From Aeromonas dhakensis (GTDB lineage Bacteria > Pseudomonadota > Gammaproteobacteria > Enterobacterales > Aeromonadaceae), in NCBI RefSeq assembly GCF_000820305.1, contig NZ_CDBH01000027.1, positions 1 to 64,000 of the forward strand: a stretch of 64,000 nt of DNA, in the 5' to 3' direction. A model generated the notes under the pieces. That model saw only the letters and a list, made by a program, of their open reading frames with translations, searched no databases and was not told where the DNA came from. Made by a program: the position numbers and the translations under genes. Below, piece after piece: positions 58,506 to 64,000 of the stretch (the stretch's first letter is position 1; the number at the start of each line of letters is the position of its first letter).

Positions 58506-58802
58506 TCACGACTTCCCCTGCTGGAGCAGCAGCTCGGTCAACCGATCCACTTTGCGTTCGAGACGTTCGAGCCGTTCGGCAAGCTGCAACAGGGTGGGCT
58601 CGGCGGCGGGAGCGGGGGCCTCCTGCGCCGGGCTGGCGACTTCCGGGGCGGCTGCGGGTTGCTGCTTCCACTGGCTCAGCACTTTGAGCAGCTCGGCCAT
58701 GGGAACGGGCTGGCCGAGGCGGGCCTTGACCATGGCGGTGGTGGGGGCGATGCCCTTGGCCGCCAGTTCATTGGCGATGCGGATGATCTCTTGGGCTGAC
58801 AT
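58506..58802 (-). CDS. Small KfrA-N-like DNA-binding protein with coiled coil
   Basis: A 98-residue protein starting at ATG 58802 (MSAQEIIRIANELAAKGIAP). The first ~50 residues resemble the helix-turn-helix of KfrA/plasmid replication-region DNA-binding N termini (PTTAMVKARLGQPVPMAELL). An Ala/Pro-rich linker and a short leucine coiled coil (LLQLAERLERLERKVDRLTE) follow. It may be a small dimeric DNA-binding factor. The family assignment is tentative. Confidence 0.7.
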   Translation of the reverse strand: MSAQEIIRIANELAAKGIAPTTAMVKARLGQPVPMAELLKVLSQWKQQPAAAPEVASPAQEAPAPAAEPTLLQLAERLERLERKVDRLTELLLQQGKS

Positions 58803-58890
58803 GAGTGCTCCTGCACGGCATGGGGATATAGGGGCTGGACGGGGCACAGAGCTTAACCAAAGCGCGGGAGACTGAAAAGCGGGAAGCGGG

Positions 58891-59127
58891 TCAATCGTGC
58901 CGGCGCAGCAGTACGTCCAGCTCGTCGATGGTTTCCGACCAGTCCGAATCGTTCCACAGGGCATCGCGCAGAAAATTGGCCTGGGCACTGGTCCAGAAGG
59001 GGGCTTCCGGCAGCAGGGTCTGGTTGTCGAGGCTGTGCTCGTGAATGAAGCGGTGCAGGCTCAGCTCGTCGTTGGCCAGCCCCAGCTGGGCAAACAGGGC
59101 GGCCAGATCGTGGGTCAGGAACTCCAT
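58891..59127 (-). CDS. DUF2789 family protein
   Basis: A 78-residue protein (MEFLTHDLAALFAQLGLAND, later LPEAPFWTSAQANFLRDALW) that matches DUF2789. ATG 59127 is chosen because GGAGAG lies just upstream; an in-frame ATG seven codons earlier has none. Function unknown. It is part of a row of small genes on this strand. Confidence 0.85.
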   Translation of the reverse strand: MEFLTHDLAALFAQLGLANDELSLHRFIHEHSLDNQTLLPEAPFWTSAQANFLRDALWNDSDWSETIDELDVLLRRHD

Positions 59128-59184
59128 TTCATCTCTCCGAAAAGACATTCCAGAACAGTATAGGCTCGCCCCGAGGCGGGAGAT

Positions 59185-59484
59185 TTACAGGCTGGGTACC
59201 CGATGTGGCGGGAGGTCAACGCCGACCACCTGCAGCCCCTGCATGCGCAGCTGTCCCAGGTAGTGGCTCTCGCCATCGCTGGAAAATTCGAACTCGTAAT
59301 AGGTGAGCAGGCGCAGCGGTCGGTGGGCCAGCGCCCGGTGGCTGCGCGCCAGCGACAGCAGTTGCAGGTCATGATGCTGGCAGTAGCGGCGCATGTATTG
59401 CCAGGCGAGTTCGGCCTGGCGACGCTGGTGCCAGAAGGCACCTGCAGCCAGGGTCAGCAGCAAGATGGCGAGCACTTCACCCAT
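59185..59484 (-). CDS. DUF3301 family membrane-anchored protein
   Basis: A 99-residue protein with one N-terminal membrane helix (MGEVLAILLLTLAAGAFWH) and a small cytoplasmic-looking domain (YEFEFSSDGESHYLGQLRMQ). This matches DUF3301. It follows the DUF3549 gene by 68 bases, a pairing common in related genera. Function unknown. ATG 59484 is used since the longer frame lacks a start near the helix. Confidence 0.85.
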   Translation of the reverse strand: MGEVLAILLLTLAAGAFWHQRRQAELAWQYMRRYCQHHDLQLLSLARSHRALAHRPLRLLTYYEFEFSSDGESHYLGQLRMQGLQVVGVDLPPHRVPSL

Positions 59485-59552
59485 CGCGGGCTCCTTTTGC
59501 GGTGTGTCCGTGTCGGGCGGCGCCCCGCCAGGGTGGCGGGGCGCCGCTATCA

Positions 59553-60581
59553 TCAGGCCGAGGCGAACAGGCGGCCGATGGCCTGGCCCAGGGCGTCGCT
59601 GCGCTCGGGGTCGCGCAGTCTGGCCAGCATATCATTGCGCAGGGCCGGCAGGGTCACCAGTTCGGCAAATACCTGATTGAAGAACTGGGTCGGCTGCAGG
59701 GCCAGCTGCTCCAGGAACAGGCTGAGCAGGGCGGCATCCTTCAGATCGGGCCAGAGCCGGCCGGCGATGGCCAGCAGCAGGGCCGGGCTCGGCTGGGTTT
59801 GCAGCAGGGTCAGCAGCTTGTTGGTACGCATGCTGCTGCCGTTGCAGGAGGCCAGCGCCCGACACAGGTAGGCCAGGGTTTCGGCGTTGGGCTCGGCGCA
59901 CTCCTGTTCCTTGCCGATGCGCTCGAACAGGGCGCCCTGTACGGCCGGCGGCAGCGGTGCGTTCTCCAGGCTCTGGCAGAGGGCGTAGAGCGGCTCTTGC
60001 GGCAGCTTCGGCAGCGCCTTGCACACCAGCGCCAGGTTGCGCTCATCCTGCAGCCGCTCCGCCAGATCGGCAAAGCCCTGTACGCCGAGGGTCTGCCACC
60101 CCTCGGGAGAGGGAGCGGACAGGTAGTGGCAGAGCCCGTCGTAATAGGCGGACGGGGCCTGCTCCAGCTGGCGTGCCAGCTTGGCGTGCAGGCTGGCCAT
60201 CTTGGCTTCGGCCGGGCGGAAGGTGTAGGGATTCTCGGCCAGCCGCTGGGCCTTCTCCTCATCGAGCTCGCCGGTCAGCTTGTAGCCCAGAGTCTCCACC
60301 ACCTGATCCATGAAGTGCTTGGGGCCGCTCGAGATGAGCAGACCGCGCTCGTCGAGAGCAAACTTGAGGAACCAGAGGTAGTGGCGCGACTCGGCCGGCT
60401 GGAAGAAGTGGACGCCGAGCCAGGCGTGCTGCTGCAGGGGCCAGGGGTAGGGCTCCTGCTGCTGCTCGATGCGCACGAAGGTGTCGCTCGCCAGCGGCCG
60501 CACCTGGCGGCCCATGTCGAACAGCTGAAACTGGGTATCGGCCTGGGTCAGAAAGTCAGTCAGAGTATTGATGGTGGACAT
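59553..60581 (-). CDS. DUF3549 family protein
   Basis: A 342-residue helical protein (MSTINTLTDFLTQADTQFQL, then FDMGRQVRPL; ends in DPERSDALGQAIGRLFASA). This is the DUF3549 pattern. No catalytic motif or membrane segment is visible. It is the first gene in a row of small conserved genes on the minus strand. Confidence 0.85.
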   Translation of the reverse strand: MSTINTLTDFLTQADTQFQLFDMGRQVRPLASDTFVRIEQQQEPYPWPLQQHAWLGVHFFQPAESRHYLWFLKFALDERGLLISSGPKHFMDQVVETLGYKLTGELDEEKAQRLAENPYTFRPAEAKMASLHAKLARQLEQAPSAYYDGLCHYLSAPSPEGWQTLGVQGFADLAERLQDERNLALVCKALPKLPQEPLYALCQSLENAPLPPAVQGALFERIGKEQECAEPNAETLAYLCRALASCNGSSMRTNKLLTLLQTQPSPALLLAIAGRLWPDLKDAALLSLFLEQLALQPTQFFNQVFAELVTLPALRNDMLARLRDPERSDALGQAIGRLFASA

Positions 60582-60792
60582 GAGGTGATCCGGCTAAGGG
60601 TGATGCGGGCCGATTATAAGGCGCTGGCACAAGATAGCCAGCGGGGAGGCGTGTTGCGACCCGTACGAATGGCCGCCGGGGGCATGGCAGAGAGCGGGGG
60701 GGAGGGTGTATAGTAGCGCCCTTTTTTGCAAAGCCCGATTCGCTGTTGACTGAACCGCGAACCGGGGACGTGGTGATGAGGAAGAGAGCGCA

Positions 60793-61128
60793 ATGAATCA
60801 ATATCTGCTGGTCGCCGGCCTGCTGGGCGAACTGACCGCCGAACTGCAACGTCTGGAACGTTGGCAAGCGACCCATCCGGGGGAAGAGGCCCTGGCCAGC
60901 GAGCTGCCGTTTTGCGTCGATACCCTGAGCTTCGATCAGTGGCTGCAGTTCGTGCTGATCCCGCGCATGGAGCAGTTGGTGCTGCTGCAGGCGCCGCTGC
61001 CCAGCAGCGTCTCTCTCTATCCTATGGCCAGCGAAGTCTACAAGGAAGATCTGGCCGAGGTTGAAGCCCTGCTGCGCCTGATCGCCCGCTTCGATCTGCT
61101 GCTCTCCGGCAAAGTGGTCGAACAATGA
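60793..61128 (+). CDS. yqcC: YqcC family protein
   Basis: A 111-residue helical protein that matches YqcC (DUF446): LPFCVDTLSFDQWLQFVLIP in the middle. The gene is first in yqcC-truC-yqcA, the same order as in E. coli, and its stop overlaps the truC start in ATGATG. Function unknown. Confidence 0.92.
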   Translation: MNQYLLVAGLLGELTAELQRLERWQATHPGEEALASELPFCVDTLSFDQWLQFVLIPRMEQLVLLQAPLPSSVSLYPMASEVYKEDLAEVEALLRLIARFDLLLSGKVVEQ

Positions 61129-61952
61129 TGAGCGAGCAGACCCGGGGTCATCAGAAGAAAACGCAGACGGGTGGCAGTTCAGATGCTTGCACCACTCAAG
61201 ACGACGGCGAGATGAAGCTGACCCTGCTCTACCAGGATGACTGGCTGGTGGCGGTCAACAAGCCCTCCGGTCTGCTGGTGCACCGCAGCTGGCTCGACAA
61301 GGCCGAAACCCGTTTTGCCATGCAGATGACCCGAGATCTCATCGGCGGTCGTCACGTCTACCCGGTACATCGGCTGGACAGACCCACCTCGGGGGTGCTG
61401 CTGTTTGCCCTCGATCCTGCCGTGGCCCGTACCCTGACCGAGGCCTTTGCCGCCCGTCAGGTGCACAAGGAGTATCTGGCGCTGGTGCGAGGCTGGGCTC
61501 CGGAGCAGGGGGTTATCGACTACCCCCTCAAGGAGCAGCTGGACAAGATCGCCGATGCCATGAGCGATCCGGATCGTCCGGCCCAGGAGGCGGTGACCGC
61601 GTTTCGTCGCCTGCATCAGGTCGAGTTGCCCCATGCGGTTTCCAAGAAACACCCTACCAGTCGCTACAGCCTGGTTCGGCTGTTCCCCAAGACGGGTCGC
61701 AAGCATCAGCTGCGCCGTCACCTCGATCATCTGTTCCACCCTATCGTCGGTGACACCACCCACGGCGATGGCCGCCACAACCGCTTCTTTCGCGAGTACT
61801 ATGGTTGCGATCGCCTGCTGCTGGTGGCCCGCACCCTCAGCTTCCAGCATCCGGTGCTGAAGGTGCCGATGCGCATCCAGGCGCCGCTGGGGTCGCACGT
61901 GCTGCAGCTGTTTGCCGCACTGGGCTGGCCTGCCAGCGAGAGCGACTACTGA
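61125..61952 (+). CDS. truC: tRNA pseudouridine(65) synthase
   Basis: A 275-residue RluA-family synthase that makes pseudouridine 65 in tRNA-Ile and tRNA-Asp. The catalytic aspartate is in HRLDRPTSGVL and VNKPSGLLVHRSWLD is conserved. The ATG at 61125 overlaps yqcC and gives a 29-residue extension over E. coli TruC; ATG 61212 (MKLTLLYQDDW) would match the E. coli start. Confidence 0.92.
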   Translation: MMSEQTRGHQKKTQTGGSSDACTTQDDGEMKLTLLYQDDWLVAVNKPSGLLVHRSWLDKAETRFAMQMTRDLIGGRHVYPVHRLDRPTSGVLLFALDPAVARTLTEAFAARQVHKEYLALVRGWAPEQGVIDYPLKEQLDKIADAMSDPDRPAQEAVTAFRRLHQVELPHAVSKKHPTSRYSLVRLFPKTGRKHQLRRHLDHLFHPIVGDTTHGDGRHNRFFREYYGCDRLLLVARTLSFQHPVLKVPMRIQAPLGSHVLQLFAALGWPASESDY

Positions 61953-62022
61953 GGCGTTCGGGGTGTTGCCTGACTCCGCGCTGTGGCATGCTGGGCATCC
62001 ATGTTGGTCAAAGGGGGTCGTG

Positions 62023-62463
62023 ATGGTGCAGATAGATATAGTGGTGGGAACCGTGTACGGCGCTGCCATGCTGGTGGCCGAGACGCTGGCCGTGCGGCTG
62101 GAACAGGCGGGACACGGCTGTCGGGTGTTCGAGGAGGCCGAGCTGGAAGATCTGGATGCGAGTCGATTCTTGCTGGTCATCACCGCCACCACCGGCCAGG
62201 GTGACATTCCGCCCAATCTGCAACCACTGGCTACTGCCCTGACTGATCGGGCCCCCTATATGAAAGGGTGGCGTTATGCCCTGATCGCCATGGGGGACAG
62301 CAGCTATGAGCACTTCTGCGGCGCCGGTCGCCACCTCGATGGACTGCTGCAGGAGCTTGGCGCCAGCCCTCTGCTGCCCCGGCTGGAAATAGATGCCACC
62401 GTCGACGATGAACCGGAAAAAGTGGCGCTGGCCTGGCTCAATGACTGGCTAAATAAACTCTAG
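62023..62463 (+). CDS. yqcA: Flavodoxin-like protein YqcA
   Basis: A 146-residue short-chain flavodoxin (MioC-like). The FMN-phosphate loop lies in VVGTVYGAAMLVAE, the second and third loops in TATTGQGDIPPN and AMGDSSYEHFCGAG. ATG 62023 follows AAAGGGGG. It is third in the yqcC-truC-yqcA run. The partner is unknown. Confidence 0.92.
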   Translation: MVQIDIVVGTVYGAAMLVAETLAVRLEQAGHGCRVFEEAELEDLDASRFLLVITATTGQGDIPPNLQPLATALTDRAPYMKGWRYALIAMGDSSYEHFCGAGRHLDGLLQELGASPLLPRLEIDATVDDEPEKVALAWLNDWLNKL

Positions 62464-62489
62464 CGACCACTCTTTTTCATCACTTATAG

Positions 62490-62526
62490 ATCCCCGTTCA
62501 GTCCGTCTGGCGGGGATATTTATTTT
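62490..62526 (+). terminator. Terminator after yqcA
   Basis: ATCCCCG and CGGGGAT (62490-62496 and 62511-62517) pair around a partly paired loop and are followed by ATTTATTTT. The rest of the 528-base gap 62464-62991 is AT-rich; only a CRP-like site was found in it. Confidence 0.6.
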
Positions 62527-62857
62527 GTGGGGCAGGACAGTCTCAACTGGCCATATTTGCCCGCTATTTCTCCGGTTATTTTTCAAGCCGTTCCTTGTTT
62601 GCTCAGTGATTTATTTCGGCGCCAGCTGACATGCCGCAAATTTAAAAGTTCCCCATTGAAAGCGATTTCAGTCATGTTTTTGTCATCAATTTGAATATTT
62701 AGCACTTAATCTTCGAAGCGAATTAATTGCTGGTAGCGGTTTCATGGTGGATCTTTTTGCATTTCAACCATAGTGAATAGTGAGTTATTGCATAAATTCA
62801 CAGTTATCCATCCCATACAACCCTCTGCAGCCAATGCTGGGCGATTTGTCGCCATTT

Positions 62858-62873
62858 TGTGAATCAGCTCATG
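62858..62873. promoter_or_regulatory. Putative CRP site upstream of lamB
   Basis: TGTGA-ATCAGC-TCATG fits the CRP pattern TGTGA-N6-TCACA with two mismatches in the right half. It lies 119 bases before the chosen start. Maltoporin genes are usually activated by CRP with MalT; no clear MalT box was found. Confidence 0.5.
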
Positions 62874-62991
62874 TTTGTCCCGAAATTGGCTACCTATAAT
62901 CGGCCTCGGTTATCACCCAAACGTTTTTACGGTGATAAGAACTTGGATATTCAGGATCACACTCCTCACAGCGGGAATAAGGAAAATGAAA

Positions 62992-64000
62992 ATGAAAGCA
63001 AAGTGGCTCCCGATCGCTGCAGCAGTAACCGCAGCCCTGGCTTCCCAAGCCGCCTTCGCCGTTGATTTCCACGGCTACTTCCGTTCAGGTGTCGGCGTTT
63101 CCAGTGATGGCGACATGCAGACTTTGAGCAAACAAAAGGTGGGTCGTCTGGGTAACGAAGATGATACCTACGGTGAAGTTCAGCTGGGGCAGGAAGTATT
63201 CAACAAGGATGGCAAGACTTTCTACGTTGACTCCATGTTCGCCATGACTTCCAACGGTTCCAATGACTGGGAAGGTACTGGTTCTGTATGTAACTTCGAT
63301 GAAAAACAGTGCAGCGGTGACTCCGAGTTCGCGCTGCGCCAGTTCAACGTCCAGGCCAAGGGGCTACTGGGCTTTGCGCCGGAAGCCACCCTGTGGGCCG
63401 GTAAGCGTTACTACCAACGTCACGACATTCACATCTCCGACTTCTACTACTGGAACATCTCCGGTGCCGGTGCTGGTATCGAAGGTGTCCAGGCCGGTCC
63501 TGGTAAAATTTCCTTCGCCTGGGTTCGCAATGACCGTGGTTGGGACGGCAAAGATGGTTGGACCAAGTTTGAGGGGATGGATGTAAATACCCTTGACCTG
63601 CGCTATGCAGGTATTCCTTTGTGGCAAGATGCTTCTTTGGAAGTCGGAGTTGACTATGCAATAGCCAATCCAACAGATGCTCAAAAAGACTCTTCCAATG
63701 TTCAGTACAAAAACGCCAAAGATGGCGTAATGCTGACCGCTGAATTGACCCAAGGCATCTTTGGGGGATTCAACAAGACTGTGCTGCAGTACGGTACTGA
63801 AGGTTACTCCAAGACCATGGCTTTCTATGGTGACGGTTCCTGGTACGGTGCTGAAGCCAAGGATGGTGCTGACGGTTTCCGTATCATCAACCATGGTGTG
63901 ATCCCGATGGGCAACTCCTGGGAGATGGGCCACCAGCTGGTCTATGGGGTAGGCAATGACATGTGGGATGGCAACGACAAGTGGGAAACCATGTCCGTTG
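62992..64000 (+). CDS. lamB: Maltoporin LamB, 5' part (runs off the window)
   Basis: The frame is open from ATG 62992 to the window end, about 336 residues of an expected ~420-440. ATG 62992 is preferred over ATG 62986 because AAGGA sits eight bases upstream rather than two. A signal peptide ([20 protein letters not shown], cleaved after AFA) precedes [13 protein letters not shown], the conserved start of mature maltoporin. Typical segments follow: [37 protein letters not shown] and [11 protein letters not shown], which in LamB includes the first strands and the greasy-slide aromatics. It is a trimeric channel for maltose and maltodextrins. The 3' end is outside the window. Confidence 0.95.
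   Translation, partial: MKAKWLPIAAAVTAALASQAAFAVDFHGYFRSGVGVSSDGDMQTLSKQKVGRLGNEDDTYGEVQLGQEVFNKDGKTFYVDSMFAMTSNGSNDWEGTGSVCNFDEKQCSGDSEFALRQFNVQAKGLLGFAPEATLWAGKRYYQRHDIHISDFYYWNISGAGAGIEGVQAGPGKISFAWVRNDRGWDGKDGWTKFEGMDVNTLDLRYAGIPLWQDASLEVGVDYAIANPTDAQKDSSNVQYKNAKDGVMLTAELTQGIFGGFNKTVLQYGTEGYSKTMAFYGDGSWYGAEAKDGADGFRIINHGVIPMGNSWEMGHQLVYGVGNDMWDGNDKWETMSV

Noticed and set aside
1-64000. CRISPR arrays, tRNA and rRNA genes
   Set aside because: No regularly spaced repeats and no tRNA- or rRNA-like sequence was seen while reading; a tRNAscan or CRISPR search could confirm this.

Overview
The window is a stretch of gammaproteobacterial chromosome, most likely Aeromonas. The coding sequence is mostly GC-rich. 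It carries a complete Na+-translocating NADH:quinone reductase operon, an AhyR-type LuxR regulator, an auxiliary type VI secretion (T6SS) cluster, catabolic acetoin genes and an Escherichia-like order of core genes (gcvA-ygdD-rlmM, xni, ppnN, queF/syd, yqcC-truC-yqcA, ampG/yajG, panE/yajL/yajQ). The genus is inferred from gene content; no rRNA gene or other marker is present to prove it.

Positions 1-10.8 kb are an accessory region of contact-dependent growth inhibition (CDI). The 3' part of a large cdiA gene ends in a VENN motif and a non-specific nuclease toxin, followed by a YezG-like immunity gene. Downstream is a graveyard of further modules: a frameshifted DUF637/toxin fragment with a two-helix membrane immunity protein, a barnase-like toxin with its barstar, a truncated REP-type transposase, a frameshifted Imm42-like gene, another probable immunity gene and a decayed piece of cdiA repeat. 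A 24-25 base direct repeat lies just 3' of three immunity genes.

Positions 11-21.3 kb hold a LuxR-family regulator and a T6SS effector island: hcp (with a sigma-54-type promoter), PAAR, vgrG, DUF4123 adaptor, a VasX-like membrane effector and its membrane immunity protein. Partial copies of the effector tail and a second immunity gene follow.

Positions 21.4-33.2 kb are mostly core: alsR divergent from budA-budB (acetoin), yajL-panE, yajQ, a Tsx/OmpK channel, ampG, ppiA, yajG, rlmG and bolA. Positions 33.6-40.7 kb are nqrABCDEF-apbE-nqrM. A perfect hairpin-plus-T-run lies inside the first codons of apbE.

Positions 41-50.4 kb hold SOS-controlled dinB, a chemotaxis receptor, the gcvA-hydrolase-ygdD-rlmM run, an NAD-type isocitrate dehydrogenase and xni. 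Positions 50.4-64 kb hold ppnN, a diguanylate cyclase beside a TPR protein with a dead GGDEF domain, queF/syd, a row of small conserved proteins of unknown function, yqcC-truC-yqcA and the start of a maltoporin gene that runs off the end. No tRNA, rRNA or CRISPR array was seen.
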